A DNA stretch of 64,000 nt, taken from NCBI RefSeq assembly GCF_008271655.1, contig NZ_VKKX01000054.1:1-64000 (forward strand), read 5' to 3'. The stretch comes from Gemmobacter caeruleus (lineage in GTDB: Bacteria > Pseudomonadota > Alphaproteobacteria > Rhodobacterales > Rhodobacteraceae). The position numbers and the translations under genes were made by a program. The notes under the pieces are model-generated. The model was not told the origin of the DNA. It searched no databases and was given only the letters and a program-made list of their open reading frames with translations. Below are positions 19,596-28,791 of this stretch, in pieces. The stretch's first letter is position 1; every line of letters starts with the position of its first letter.

Positions 19596-20473
19596 GCCGC
19601 GCCCCAGCCCGCCGCCGCGCGGCGCAGTTCGGTCAGAAAGCTCTGGACCTTGAGCGTGCGGTGCAAATCGACATGGGTCACGAGCCACAAGGGCGCCTCC
19701 CAGTCGCTTTGCGGCGGCATCACCTCGATCAGGTCGGGCTGGCTGGCGGCATGGCGCACCGGCAGAAAGCCGAGGCCAAGCCCCGCATGCACCGCCCGCG
19801 CGGTCGAATCCGGTTCGGTCGCGCGAAAGGAAATCGCGCTTTCCGGCACATGGGCGCGCAGCCAGCGGTAAAAAGGCGCCCGGCTTTCCAGATTGTCATT
19901 GCCGATGAAGCGGTGGCGCGCGAAATCGTCGGCGCTTTCGGGCAGGCCATGCGCCTCGGCGTAGCTGCGCGCGGCGTAAAGCGCCGAGCGCATGCGGATC
20001 AGCGGCTGCACCACATAATCCGGCTCTTGCGGCTGGCTGCCGGCGCGGATCGCCACATGTGCCTCGCCATAATCCAGCCGGAAGACGCGCATGTCGGTCA
20101 GGAAACGGATGATGACCTGCGGATGGGCGCGCTGGAAATCGGCAAAGACCGGCGCCAGCAGATCGGCGATGCCGGTGATCGCCGTCACCAGCAATTCGCC
20201 CGAGACCACCTCGCCCTGGCCCTTGATGCGGCTGGCCAGCTGCGCGAACTGATCCTCGGTTGACTGGGCCACCGTCAGAAGGTCGCGCCCGGCCTCGGTG
20301 GGGGTATAGCCCCGCGCATGACGCTGGAACAGCTTGGCGCCCAGCCGTTTTTCCAGCGCGTCGATATGGCGGATCACCGTCGCATGATGCACGCCAAGCG
20401 CATCTGCCGCCCCCGATACGGTGCCCAGCCGGGCCACCTGAAAGGCGGTGCGGATCTCGTCCCAATTGTCCAT
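19592..20473 (-). CDS. LysR-family transcriptional regulator
   Basis: A 293-residue LysR-type regulator. Its helix-turn-helix is unusual in sequence (GTVSGAADALGVHHATVIRHIDALEKRLGAKLF region, about 17-49), reading HHATVIRH where many members have QPAVSRQ, as in the subgroup that regulates adjacent transporters. An effector-binding domain follows. The start at 20473 (MDNWDEIRTAFQVA) is favoured over an upstream in-frame ATG because it matches the family N-terminus. It forms an operon with the DMT transporter. Confidence 0.87.
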   Translation of the reverse strand: MDNWDEIRTAFQVARLGTVSGAADALGVHHATVIRHIDALEKRLGAKLFQRHARGYTPTEAGRDLLTVAQSTEDQFAQLASRIKGQGEVVSGELLVTAITGIADLLAPVFADFQRAHPQVIIRFLTDMRVFRLDYGEAHVAIRAGSQPQEPDYVVQPLIRMRSALYAARSYAEAHGLPESADDFARHRFIGNDNLESRAPFYRWLRAHVPESAISFRATEPDSTARAVHAGLGLGFLPVRHAASQPDLIEVMPPQSDWEAPLWLVTHVDLHRTLKVQSFLTELRRAAAGWGAA

Positions 20474-20536
20474 CGCGGCCCCCGTTCTGCCGCGCCAGAT
20501 TATCCGCGCCACCTGCGGCGTCCAGCACAAACGCGA

Positions 20537-20564
20537 AGGGCCGGGGAATGTCTCCCCCGGCCCT
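20537..20564 (-). terminator. Terminator after serA
   Basis: A 10-bp perfect stem AGGGCCGGGG/CCCCGGCCCT lies 23 bp beyond the serA stop on the minus strand. The U-run is weak. Being symmetric, it may also insulate the divergent side. Confidence 0.7.
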
Positions 20565-20586
20565 CTGACGTCTCTGTGCGGCGGGT

Positions 20587-22182
20587 TCAGGCCACTTCGA
20601 ATTGCAGCGGCTTGACCTGCTGGAACATGCCGGTCGCCTCCAGCGTGTCCACCACTTTCGGGTCGATCGCCTGATCCAGATACAGCAGCGCGATCGCATC
20701 CTGCCCCACGCCCGACCGGCCAAGGGTGAAGTTGGCGATGTTCACGCCGTTCTTGCCCATGGTCATGCCCAGAAGGCCGATGATGCCCGGCACGTCCTCG
20801 TTGGTGGTATAGAGCATATGGGCGCCGACCTCGGCGTCGATATTGATGCCCTTGATCTGGATGAAGCGCGGCTTGCCATCGGCAAAGCAGGTGCCCGCGA
20901 CCGAGCGTTCGCGCTTGTCGGTGACCATGGTCACCTTGACATAGGCGTCGAACACCCCGGTCTTGTCCTGCCGCGTGGTGGAGATCTGGATGCCCTTGTC
21001 CTTGGCCACGATCGGGGCCGACACCAGGTTCACATCCGGGTTCTGCGCCTTCAGCACGCCCGCGATGACCGCCTGGTTGAGCGCGGCGGTATTCATCTCG
21101 GCCACGCGACCGTCATACAGGATGTTGATCGCACGGATCGGCTCGTCGGTCATCTGGCCGATGAAGGCGCCCAGATGCGAGGCAAGCTTGATCCACGGCC
21201 CCATGATCGCGGCCTGTTCGGCGGTGACATTGGGCATGTTCAGCGCGTTCTGCACCGCGCCGGTCAGCAGGTAATCCGACATCTGTTCGGCCACTTGCAG
21301 CGCCACGTTTTCCTGCGCCTCGGTGGTGGAGGCGCCCAGATGCGGCGTCACCACGACATTGGGGTGGTTGAACAGCACGTTCTCGGTCGCCGGCTCCACC
21401 TCGAACACGTCAAGCGCCGCGCCCGCGACATGGCCGCTGTCCAGCGCATCCTTCAGCGCCGCCTCATCGACCAGACCGCCCCGGGCGCAGTTGATGATGC
21501 GCACGCCCTTTTTCGTCTTGGCGAGGTTCTCGCGCGACAGGATGTTGCGGGTCTTGTCGGTCAGCGGCACATGCAGGGTGATGAAATCGGCCTTGGCCAG
21601 CAGCTCGTCCAGCTCCACCTTGTGCACGCCCAGCGTTTTCGCGCGTTCTTCCGACAGGAAGGGGTCATAGGCGATGACCTTCATCTTGAGACCGACGGCG
21701 CGGTCGCAGACGATGCCGCCGATATTGCCGGCCCCGATCACGCCGAGCGTCTTGTTGAACAGCTCGACCCCCATGAATTTCGACTTTTCCCATTTGCCGG
21801 CATGGGTGGAGGCCGATGCCTCGGGCAGTTGCCGGGCCACGGCGAACATCATGGCGATGGCATGTTCGGCCGTGGTGATCGAGTTGCCGAAGGGCGTGTT
21901 CATCACGATCACGCCTTTCTTGGACGCGGCCGGGATATCGACGTTATCGACACCGATACCGGCGCGGCCCACGACCTTGAGATTCGTGGCGCTTTCCAGC
22001 AGTTTTTCGGTGACCTTGGTGGCCGAACGGATGGCAAGGCCGTCATACTGCCCGATGATTTCGGCCAGCTTTTCCTTGTCCTTGCCGAGCTTCGGCATGT
22101 AATCGACCTCGACGCCGCGATCGCGGAAGATCTGGACGGCGGTTTCGGAAAGTTCGTCGGAAACGAGAACGCGGGGAGCCAT
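20587..22182 (-). CDS. serA: D-3-phosphoglycerate dehydrogenase
   Basis: A 531-residue enzyme that oxidises 3-phosphoglycerate to 3-phosphohydroxypyruvate, the first step of serine synthesis. It has the NAD-binding domain with VIGAGNIGGIVCDRA, the catalytic ARGGLVDEAAL and HLGASTTEAQENVA motifs (His-Glu-Arg set), an intervening domain, and a C-terminal ACT domain (MLYTTNEDVPGIIGLLGMTM) for feedback by serine. The length fits the long-form bacterial SerA. It lies downstream of serC, with a hairpin between them. Confidence 0.96.
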   Translation of the reverse strand: MAPRVLVSDELSETAVQIFRDRGVEVDYMPKLGKDKEKLAEIIGQYDGLAIRSATKVTEKLLESATNLKVVGRAGIGVDNVDIPAASKKGVIVMNTPFGNSITTAEHAIAMMFAVARQLPEASASTHAGKWEKSKFMGVELFNKTLGVIGAGNIGGIVCDRAVGLKMKVIAYDPFLSEERAKTLGVHKVELDELLAKADFITLHVPLTDKTRNILSRENLAKTKKGVRIINCARGGLVDEAALKDALDSGHVAGAALDVFEVEPATENVLFNHPNVVVTPHLGASTTEAQENVALQVAEQMSDYLLTGAVQNALNMPNVTAEQAAIMGPWIKLASHLGAFIGQMTDEPIRAINILYDGRVAEMNTAALNQAVIAGVLKAQNPDVNLVSAPIVAKDKGIQISTTRQDKTGVFDAYVKVTMVTDKRERSVAGTCFADGKPRFIQIKGINIDAEVGAHMLYTTNEDVPGIIGLLGMTMGKNGVNIANFTLGRSGVGQDAIALLYLDQAIDPKVVDTLEATGMFQQVKPLQFEVA

Positions 22183-22249
22183 ATCGCTATCCTTTGCGAA
22201 TATCTGTTCACATTGATGCGCGGGGCGCATCCGGGGGATGGGGAAAGGG

Positions 22250-22269
22250 GGGGGCGCATCCGCGCCCCC
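22250..22269 (-). terminator. Intercistronic hairpin between serC and serA
   Basis: An 8-bp perfect stem GGGGGCGC/GCGCCCCC with loop ATCC lies a few bases past the serC stop. No U-run follows on the minus strand, so it may act as an RNA-stability or attenuation element rather than a full terminator. Confidence 0.5.
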
Positions 22270-22276
22270 GAAAGGA

Positions 22277-23434
22277 TCAGGCCGCTTCGGTCAGCGCCGC
22301 GATCTCGGCCGCGAAGGCGTATTCGATCCAGGGCATCAGCGCGGTCACATCGGCGGTTTCCACCGTGGCGCCACACCAGATGCGCAGGCCGGGGGGCGCG
22401 TCGCGATAGGCGCCGGCATCCAGCGCCACGCCGGCCTTTTCCAGCCGTTTCGCCACATTCTTGGCAAAGGTCGCGCCGTCCGCGATGCGCGGATCGGTGA
22501 ACTTCAGGCAGACCGAAGTGCAGGAGGCCGTGGCCGGATCGACCGCCAGATTGGCGATCCAGTCCTTGCCGGCGATGAAATCGGCAATCGCCTTGGCATT
22601 GCCTTCGCTGCGCGCGATCAGCCCTTTCAGCCCGCCCAGGGATTTCGCCCATTTCAGCGCGACCAGATAATCCTCGACGCAAAGCATCGACGGGGTGTTG
22701 ATCGTTTCGCCGACGAAGATGCCCTCGATCAGCTTGCCCTTGGAGGTCAGGCGGAAAATCTTGGGCAGCGGCCAGGCCGGGGTATAGCTTTCCAGCCGTT
22801 CCACCGCGCGCGGCGACAGGATCAGCACGCCATGGCCGCCCTCGCCGCCCAGCACCTTCTGCCAGGAGAAGGTGGTAACATCGAGCTTGTCCCAGGGCAG
22901 GTCCATCGCGAAGGCGGCGCTGGTGGCGTCGCAGATGGTCAGGCCGGCGCGGTTCGCCGGGATCGCGTCGCCATTCGGCACGCGCACGCCCGAGGTGGTG
23001 CCGTTCCAGGTGAACACCACGTCGCGGTCAAAATCGACGGTGGCGAAATCGACGATCTCGCCATAGCCGGCCTTCTGCACCTTGGCATCCAGCTTGAGCT
23101 GTTTCACGACATCGGTGACCCAGCCTTCACCGAAGGATTCCCAGGCCAGCATTTCGACCGGGCGCGCGCCCAGCAGGCTCCACAGCGCCATTTCCACGGC
23201 GCCGGTGTCAGAGGCGGGCACGATGCCGATGCGGTAATCGGCGGGCACGCCCAGAATGTCACGGGTGAGGTCGATGGCCTCTTTCAGCTTCGCCTTGCCA
23301 ACGGCGGCACGGTGCGAGCGGCCCAGCGGCGCGTCAGCAAGCATGTCGAGGGTGAAGCCGGGAAGTTTGGCGCAGGGGCCAGACGAAAAACGCGGATTTG
23401 CCGGGCGCGCAGCCGGGGCGATCAGATCAGCCAT
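22277..23434 (-). CDS. serC: Phosphoserine aminotransferase
   Basis: A 385-residue PLP enzyme converting 3-phosphohydroxypyruvate to phosphoserine. It opens with [14 protein letters not shown] and shows [20 protein letters not shown]. The PLP lysine lies in [17 protein letters not shown] after the [14 protein letters not shown] aspartate motif. This is the alphaproteobacterial form of SerC. It is immediately upstream of serA in the same direction. Its short leader contains two hairpins resembling the alphaproteobacterial serC leader RNA. Confidence 0.95.
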   Translation of the reverse strand: MADLIAPAARPANPRFSSGPCAKLPGFTLDMLADAPLGRSHRAAVGKAKLKEAIDLTRDILGVPADYRIGIVPASDTGAVEMALWSLLGARPVEMLAWESFGEGWVTDVVKQLKLDAKVQKAGYGEIVDFATVDFDRDVVFTWNGTTSGVRVPNGDAIPANRAGLTICDATSAAFAMDLPWDKLDVTTFSWQKVLGGEGGHGVLILSPRAVERLESYTPAWPLPKIFRLTSKGKLIEGIFVGETINTPSMLCVEDYLVALKWAKSLGGLKGLIARSEGNAKAIADFIAGKDWIANLAVDPATASCTSVCLKFTDPRIADGATFAKNVAKRLEKAGVALDAGAYRDAPPGLRIWCGATVETADVTALMPWIEYAFAAEIAALTEAA

Positions 23435-23454
23435 GGTATCCTTCCAGATATAAG

Positions 23455-23488
23455 CCTCTCGTTGGGGAGAGGTGTCCCGCTGCCGGGA
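23455..23488 (-). promoter_or_regulatory. Paired hairpins in serC leader (serC-motif-like RNA)
   Basis: On the minus strand a first hairpin (TCCCG-GCAG-CGGGA, 23488-23475) is followed by a second (CCTCTC...GAGAGG, 23472-23455), then the GGAAGGA ribosome site and ATG of serC. A conserved RNA motif of this general form precedes serC in Alphaproteobacteria; its ligand, if any, is unknown. The match is by arrangement, not by covariance model. Confidence 0.5.
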
Positions 23489-23557
23489 TTACGCGAAGGA
23501 AATCGGCTTGGCAAGCGGATTTATGTCGCTTGCGAAATATGACGTGCCGCTTTTGAA

Positions 23558-23848
23558 TTACGGTTTGCGATCCGGCCCCCCGGGGCCGGCGCGCCAGCGG
23601 GTGACCAGTTCAACCTCCAGCAGCTTGAAGGCCAGATAGAGCGCAAGGATCAACAGCCCGCGCAGCCCCAGCATCAGCGCCTGAATCAGCCCGCCATCCA
23701 GCAGCGCCATGCCGCCATGGCGCTGCACCAGATCGACATTCGCCATGGTCAGCCGGATCACGTCAAAGGACAGCCAGGCCCCGGCCCCGCCGACCAGCCC
23801 CATCACCAGAAAAAGCACCCAGGCGGGGTAACGCGCCAGCCCGCGCAT
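23558..23848 (-). CDS. Small inner-membrane protein
   Basis: A 96-residue protein with two strongly hydrophobic segments (about 8-28 and 55-75) joined by a polar stretch (RLTMANVDLVQRHGG). It was not recognised as a named family. It starts 4 bp after dgkA and is the third gene of the eptA-dgkA operon, so it may have a role in lipid A modification or membrane lipid turnover. That is inference from position only. Confidence 0.75.
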   Translation of the reverse strand: MRGLARYPAWVLFLVMGLVGGAGAWLSFDVIRLTMANVDLVQRHGGMALLDGGLIQALMLGLRGLLILALYLAFKLLEVELVTRWRAGPGGPDRKP

Positions 23849-23852
23849 CTGC

Positions 23853-24233
23853 TCAGCCCGGCCAGATCATCGCGGTGGCGAATTGCACCCCCGCGATGAG
23901 GGCAGTCAGCCCGACGGCGAGCGAGCCCAGATCCTTGGCGTTTTTCGCCATTTCCGACCAGCCCGGGGAAAGGTGATCGACGATCTCCTCCAGCGCGGTG
24001 TTCAGCGCCTCTACCGCCAGCAGGGCCAGCACCAGCATGGCAAAACCCGCGACCTGCCCGGCCGAGGCGCCGCGCAGCAGCAGCGCGGCCAGCCCCAGCC
24101 CGCCCCACAGGCATTCATGCCGCGCGGCGGATTCGCGCAAAAGCCGCCGCAGCCCCTGCAAGGAATAGCCGGTCGCATCGACCAGATGCAGCAAACCGCT
24201 GCGCGGCGGCACCACCTTGGGCGGTTCGGACAT
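23853..24233 (-). CDS. dgkA: Diacylglycerol kinase
   Basis: A 126-residue integral membrane kinase that phosphorylates diacylglycerol to phosphatidic acid. The DgkA signature is present: ALLAVEALNTALEEIVDHLS followed by KNAKDLGSLAVGLTALIAG, with three predicted helices. The start at 24233 abuts the eptA stop; an in-frame upstream extension would overlap eptA and lacks family similarity. Pairing with eptA makes sense because phosphoethanolamine transfer from phosphatidylethanolamine leaves diacylglycerol that must be recycled. Confidence 0.93.
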   Translation of the reverse strand: MSEPPKVVPPRSGLLHLVDATGYSLQGLRRLLRESAARHECLWGGLGLAALLLRGASAGQVAGFAMLVLALLAVEALNTALEEIVDHLSPGWSEMAKNAKDLGSLAVGLTALIAGVQFATAMIWPG

Positions 24234-24234
24234 G

Positions 24235-25881
24235 TTACATCGCCTCTGTCTTGCGGCAGGACGCGACGAGATCGAGGTCATCGCTGCGCACGCCGGTCTG
24301 GATATCCATCAGACCTAGCACGCTGTGGAACAGGTTGTCATGGCTGACGGCATCCGCACCCTTGGCGGCAAGACAGGCCTTGTCGATGCCCATGGCGCCG
24401 GCAAAACGTTCCGACAGCCACAGCACGAAGGGCACACGGGTCTGCACCTCGGGCGCCATGAAGGCGGGCGCGGCATGCAGATAGAGACCACCCTCGCCCA
24501 GCGATTCGCCGTGATCCGACATGAACAGCACCGCCGGCAGAACATTGGGCGCGGCCTCGGCCATGTCGATCGCATGGGCGACCACGCGGTCGGTTTGCAG
24601 GATCGAATTGTCATAGGCGTTCACGATTTCCTCGGGCGTGCAGTCCGAGAATTGCGCGGTCCGGCAATCGGGGGTGAATACGGCCGCGGCCTTGGGATAG
24701 CGCAGGTAATAGGCCGGGCCATGGCTGCCGATCATGTGCAGGACCAGAACGGTGTCTTCGGTCATGCCCTTGATGGTGGTGTCGATCACCTTGAAAAAGG
24801 CATCATCGGTGCATTCGCCCTCGGCGCAGGAGGCGGGGTCGAATTTCGCATCCACCCGCTGCCATCCGGTGCGCGCGGCAACTTGCTGATCGCCGGTATT
24901 GTTGTCCCACCAATCGGCCTTGACGCCGGCATGGGCCAGCACATCCAGCAGGTTTTCCGACCCCAGATATTTCGGGCGCGAATAGTCGTCGCGCGCGAAG
25001 GGCGAGAACATGCAGGGCACCGAGACGGCAGTCGAGGTGCCGCAGGAACTGGCCTGGGAAAAGTTGATGACATCGCGCTTGCGCAATTCCGGCGTGGTAT
25101 CGCGGGCATAGTCGTTCAGGCCGAAATTCTGCGCCCGCGCGGTTTCGCCCACGAACAGGATCAGCAGGGCGGGCTTGTCGGCGGCAGACAGATGCGGGCC
25201 CTTTTTCGCATCGGTGCCCAGCGGTTTCGCGGCAACCTGTGCGCCGCGCATCTGATCCTTGCCGTATTTGAACAGTGCCGCGATGGTCGCACCGGGTTGA
25301 TAGGCGCCCATCATCTCCTTGTGTTCGCGGATCACGGCAGAGTAGGCCTTGAAATCGGTCATCAGGAAGGCGACGGTCAGCGCGAACCCTGCGACGATAG
25401 AGGTCGGCCAGCGCCAGACAAGATGCCGCAGCGGCGGCCATTTCACACGCGGCCAGAACAGCAGCACCGCTGGCAGCACCCCGGTCAGCGCCATGTGGCG
25501 CAGGTAATCGGCGGTGATCAGGTGCTTTGATTCCGTGACCGTGGTTTCCATGATGTTGCGGATCATGTCGCGGTCGATCAGCACGCCCAGCGTTTTCTGG
25601 TAATAGGCCGCCCCGGCGGCGACCAGGATCAGCACGGCCAGAAACGGCCGGTGCAGCCAGGGCAGCGACACCAGACTGAGCGTGAAGAACGTCACGCTCC
25701 AGACCGCGAGGCCGATGCCGATGACATCCAGCGGCGCACCTTTGAACAGGGTGCTGGCGGCGGCCCAGAAACCGCCATTGCTCACGACCATCAGATAGGT
25801 CGCGACCACGAGATTGAGCGCGAGCGGGGTGGTTTGCGGCCGGCGCCACAGCGCACTGTCCCGCGAAAGGATCGTAGTCAT
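24235..25881 (-). CDS. eptA: Phosphoethanolamine-lipid A transferase
   Basis: A 548-residue inner-membrane enzyme that transfers phosphoethanolamine to lipid A, lowering surface charge and cationic peptide binding. Five N-terminal helices precede a periplasmic sulfatase-fold domain. Glu246 (ILFVGETARAQNFGLNDY) and the nucleophile Thr282 (SCGTSTAVSVPCMFSPF) match the EptA zinc site, and MSDHGESLGEGGLYLHA supplies the Asp-His ligands. Cysteines expected to form the stabilising disulfides are present. First gene of an operon with dgkA; the two-component system nearby is a candidate regulator. Confidence 0.94.
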   Translation of the reverse strand: MTTILSRDSALWRRPQTTPLALNLVVATYLMVVSNGGFWAAASTLFKGAPLDVIGIGLAVWSVTFFTLSLVSLPWLHRPFLAVLILVAAGAAYYQKTLGVLIDRDMIRNIMETTVTESKHLITADYLRHMALTGVLPAVLLFWPRVKWPPLRHLVWRWPTSIVAGFALTVAFLMTDFKAYSAVIREHKEMMGAYQPGATIAALFKYGKDQMRGAQVAAKPLGTDAKKGPHLSAADKPALLILFVGETARAQNFGLNDYARDTTPELRKRDVINFSQASSCGTSTAVSVPCMFSPFARDDYSRPKYLGSENLLDVLAHAGVKADWWDNNTGDQQVAARTGWQRVDAKFDPASCAEGECTDDAFFKVIDTTIKGMTEDTVLVLHMIGSHGPAYYLRYPKAAAVFTPDCRTAQFSDCTPEEIVNAYDNSILQTDRVVAHAIDMAEAAPNVLPAVLFMSDHGESLGEGGLYLHAAPAFMAPEVQTRVPFVLWLSERFAGAMGIDKACLAAKGADAVSHDNLFHSVLGLMDIQTGVRSDDLDLVASCRKTEAM

Positions 25882-25950
25882 TCCATAGCCTGCAAGAGTG
25901 AGGAACGGGGCCGGCAGTTCCCTGCCAACCCCAGGCCCGCAAGGGGCGCT

Positions 25951-26490
25951 TCAATGGCCGCGCTTGTGGCCGTCAATCATCGCCGTCACGAGGTTCTCGC
26001 GGTGGCGCCAGCTTTCCACGATCACGCCCGCGACATGCACCGCCGCCAGCACAAGGATCATCGTCGCCGCCATCTCATGCACCTCCTCCAGCCATTCCGC
26101 GCCCCAGAAGGCATCGGTGGTCTGAAGCCAGCCGGTCAGCGCGGTGGCGCCCACCGCCAGGATCAGCGCGACGATCATCGCCCCGCCCGCCGGGTTGTGG
26201 CCCAGAAAGCGCGGCTCGCGTCCGGCAAGCAGCGCGGCCAGATAGGCCAGCACCTTGCGCGGGCCCCTGACAAAGTCGCTGAACCGCGCGTGGCGCGGGC
26301 CGACAAAGCCCCACAGGATGCGCATCACGATCAGCGCCGCCACGCCATAGCCCGAGGCCTGATGCAGCGTCTTGGGGCCGTCTTCGGTCAGCCAGCACAC
26401 CGCGATCAGCGTCAGCAACAGCCAGTGGAACCCGCGCACGAACGGATCCCAGACCTTGACCATGCCGGGGGCCGTGGCGCGATCACTCAT
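25951..26490 (-). CDS. Cytochrome b561-type membrane protein
   Basis: A 179-residue di-haem b-type cytochrome of the inner membrane. It has four predicted helices and paired histidines (VRGFHWLLLTLIAV, KTLHQASGYGV, LEEVHEMAATM, AAVHVAGVIVE) placed to bind two haems. VWDPFVRGFHW is typical of this family, which moves electrons between quinol and periplasmic partners. Its start at 26490 overlaps the end of the upstream PepSY gene by 8 bp. The pair is divergent from the response regulator gene, so it is likely the target of that system. Confidence 0.9.
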   Translation of the reverse strand: MSDRATAPGMVKVWDPFVRGFHWLLLTLIAVCWLTEDGPKTLHQASGYGVAALIVMRILWGFVGPRHARFSDFVRGPRKVLAYLAALLAGREPRFLGHNPAGGAMIVALILAVGATALTGWLQTTDAFWGAEWLEEVHEMAATMILVLAAVHVAGVIVESWRHRENLVTAMIDGHKRGH

Positions 26491-26743
26491 CGCTGCCGAC
26501 GATTTCAAAGCTGGCCGGGTCGATGAAGACCTCGACCTTCTTGCCGTCCTGATCCTTGCCATAGACCTCAAAGCAGCCATCCTCGGTCTTGATGTTGCTG
26601 ATGGTCCAGCCCTTGCCTTCCAGATCGGCGCGCAGGTCGGCTTCGGGGCGCCACTGGTCTTGCGGCACGTTGCAGCGCTCTTCCGCCAGGGCGGGCACGG
26701 CGGCGGCCAGGGTGACGAGGCCGGCGATCAGGAACTTGCGCAT
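26483..26743 (-). CDS. Periplasmic PepSY-domain protein
   Basis: An 86-residue exported protein with a signal peptide cleaved near AVPALAEE (residue 20), followed by a single PepSY-like domain (LRADLEGKGWTISNIKTEDGCFEVYGKDQDGKKVEVFIDPASFEIV). Two cysteines (CNVPQDQW and GCFEVY) could form a disulfide. PepSY domains are found as inhibitors or sensors in the envelope. It is coupled to cytochrome b561 downstream and is divergent from a two-component system. Confidence 0.87.
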   Translation of the reverse strand: MRKFLIAGLVTLAAAVPALAEERCNVPQDQWRPEADLRADLEGKGWTISNIKTEDGCFEVYGKDQDGKKVEVFIDPASFEIVGSDE

Positions 26744-26890
26744 CAGTTTCTCCTATATGCTCGATGCTTGATGGCGACCTGATCGCAGCCCAACCTTGCG
26801 GCCGGCTTACGGTTTTGGAGGGGCACAAGTTTTTTCCAGCCGCGGGGAAACGGCTCGCCTTGGCGCGGCGGCGGCGCTATCTCTGGGGGC

Positions 26891-27544
26891 ATGAGATTGC
26901 TGCTTGTCGAAGATACGCTTGATCTGGCCGAGGCCGTCGCGGGGTTCCTGCGCGGCGAGGGGCATGCGGTGGATCACGCGCCCGACCTTGCCACCGCCGA
27001 TGCGGCCTGGGCCGTGGCAGATTACGCCTGTGTCATTCTGGATCTTGGCCTGCCGGGCGGGTCGGGGCTGGAACTGCTGCGCGCCCGTCGCGCGGCGGGG
27101 GACAGGACGCCGGTCCTGATCGCGACCGCGCGCGACCAGATCAGCGACCGCATCGCCGGGCTGGATGCCGGGGCGGATGACTATGTGGTCAAGCCCTTCG
27201 ATCTTCAGGAACTGGCCGCGCGCATCCGCGCCCATGCCCGGCGCGGGCAGGGCCAGCCGGCAAACCGTATTGCGCTGGCCGGGCTGGAGATCGACCGCGC
27301 TGCCGCGAAGGTCTGGCGCGACGGGGCCGAGCTGCGCCTGACCTCGCGCGAATGGTCGGTGCTGGATGCCTTGCTGGGCCAGCGCGGCCGCATCATGTCG
27401 CGCCCCGCGCTGGAGGAAACACTTTATGCCTTTGACGACACGATCGAAGGCAACGCGGTGGAGGTCTATATCTCGCGCCTGCGGCAAAAGCTGGGGCCGG
27501 GGGTGATCGAGACGCGGCGCGGTCTGGGATATCTGGTGCCATGA
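26891..27544 (+). CDS. OmpR-family response regulator
   Basis: A 217-residue regulator of the QseB/PmrA type. Receiver domain has Asp51 as phospho-acceptor (CVILDLGLPG) and the conserved lysine in DDYVVKPFD. The C-terminal winged helix contains the EWSVLDALLGQRGRIMSR and NAVEVYISRLRQKLG recognition region. Its ATG is 147 bp from the divergent PepSY gene. The histidine kinase follows with a 4-bp ATGA overlap. PmrA/QseB relatives control lipid A modification and envelope genes, in line with eptA nearby; this link is inference. Confidence 0.92.
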   Translation: MRLLLVEDTLDLAEAVAGFLRGEGHAVDHAPDLATADAAWAVADYACVILDLGLPGGSGLELLRARRAAGDRTPVLIATARDQISDRIAGLDAGADDYVVKPFDLQELAARIRAHARRGQGQPANRIALAGLEIDRAAAKVWRDGAELRLTSREWSVLDALLGQRGRIMSRPALEETLYAFDDTIEGNAVEVYISRLRQKLGPGVIETRRGLGYLVP

Positions 27545-28791
27545 GCCGGGGCTGGTCTCTGGCCGGGCGGCTGTCGCGCCACATCCTGCCGCTGGTGGCG
27601 CTGGGCTGGGTTGCGACCATCGGGCTGGTGGTCTGGGCGCTGGACCATGAAATCGGCGAGCTGATGGACGAAGAGATGGAGACGGTGGTGCAGACCACCA
27701 TCCTGCTGCTCGATTCCGCCGAACATGGCCACGGGCGCGACCCGATCCCGCGCGAGCTGGGTCTGACGCCCGACAGCGACGAACAGGTGCTGCGCGTCAC
27801 CGCCGCCGATCTGCCGGTCTCTCCGGCGCCCTGGGGCGTGCTGAAGCGCGATGGTTTCAGCAATGCGCAGGGTTGGCGCGTGCTGCGCCGGCAGGCCGAT
27901 GGCGCGACGATCGAGATGGGGCATTCCCTGGCCTGGCGGCGCGAGGAGGTGCTAGAAAGCACCAATGTCCTCGTGGTGCCCATGCTGCCGCTGCTGGCGC
28001 TGGTATTATGGGCCACGCGGCGCACCATGCGGCGGTCGATGTCGCCGGTCGGGCGCTTTGCCTCCGAGGTGACAGGGCGGCGGCCCGACGACCTGTCGCC
28101 GCTGGAAACCGGCGGCCTGCCCGATGAGCTGCGCCCGCTGGCGCTGTCATTCAACGATTTCCTGCACCGGATCGACGCGCTGCGGCAGGCCGAGCGGCAC
28201 TTTGTCGCCAATGCCGCGCATGAATTGCGCACGCCGCTGGCCACGCTGCGCGCCCGGCTGGAAACCGGCGGGCCGGATGTGGCGGCGCAGGACATCGCCA
28301 CGCTGGATGCGCTGACCCGCCGGGTGGAGCGCCTGCTGCAACTGTCGCGCGCCGAGGCCGGGCTGGGGCGCGAGGCCGGCGAGGCCGATCTGGTCCGCAT
28401 CCTGCGGCTGGTGCTGGAGGAGGAGGCCCGCCACAGCCCCGGGCCGATCCGGCTGGATGACGGCGATGTGGAACGTCTGCCGCTGCGGGTCGATCCCGAT
28501 GCGCTGGCGATCCTTTTGCGCAACCTGATCGAGAATGCGGTGCAGCATGGCATCGGCGATGTGCGGCTGCGGCTTTACCCCGAGGGGCGGCTGACCCTGT
28601 CGAACGCCGCCGCCCCCGCCGCGGCCTTTCGCATGGCCCCCTTTGACAAGCGCGACGGCTCGCCCGGCACCGGGTTGGGTCTGGCCATCGTGCAGGCCCT
28701 GGCCGAGGATCTGGGTCTGACGCCGGAATGGCGCATCGCCGAGGGCCGCGCCAGCGTCACGCTGGATTTCGCGCCGCTGCGTCAGGGCTAG
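27541..28791 (+). CDS. Two-component sensor histidine kinase
   Basis: A 416-residue membrane kinase of the QseC/PmrB class. Two membrane helices (about 14-34 and 142-160) flank a periplasmic sensor region. His227 in AAHELRTPLATL is the phosphorylation site, and an ATPase domain follows with NLIENAVQHG, and GTGLGLAIVQALA. It overlaps the response regulator by 4 bp and meets the hybrid kinase gene head-on with 4 bp of overlap. Confidence 0.91.
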   Translation: MSRGWSLAGRLSRHILPLVALGWVATIGLVVWALDHEIGELMDEEMETVVQTTILLLDSAEHGHGRDPIPRELGLTPDSDEQVLRVTAADLPVSPAPWGVLKRDGFSNAQGWRVLRRQADGATIEMGHSLAWRREEVLESTNVLVVPMLPLLALVLWATRRTMRRSMSPVGRFASEVTGRRPDDLSPLETGGLPDELRPLALSFNDFLHRIDALRQAERHFVANAAHELRTPLATLRARLETGGPDVAAQDIATLDALTRRVERLLQLSRAEAGLGREAGEADLVRILRLVLEEEARHSPGPIRLDDGDVERLPLRVDPDALAILLRNLIENAVQHGIGDVRLRLYPEGRLTLSNAAAPAAAFRMAPFDKRDGSPGTGLGLAIVQALAEDLGLTPEWRIAEGRASVTLDFAPLRQG

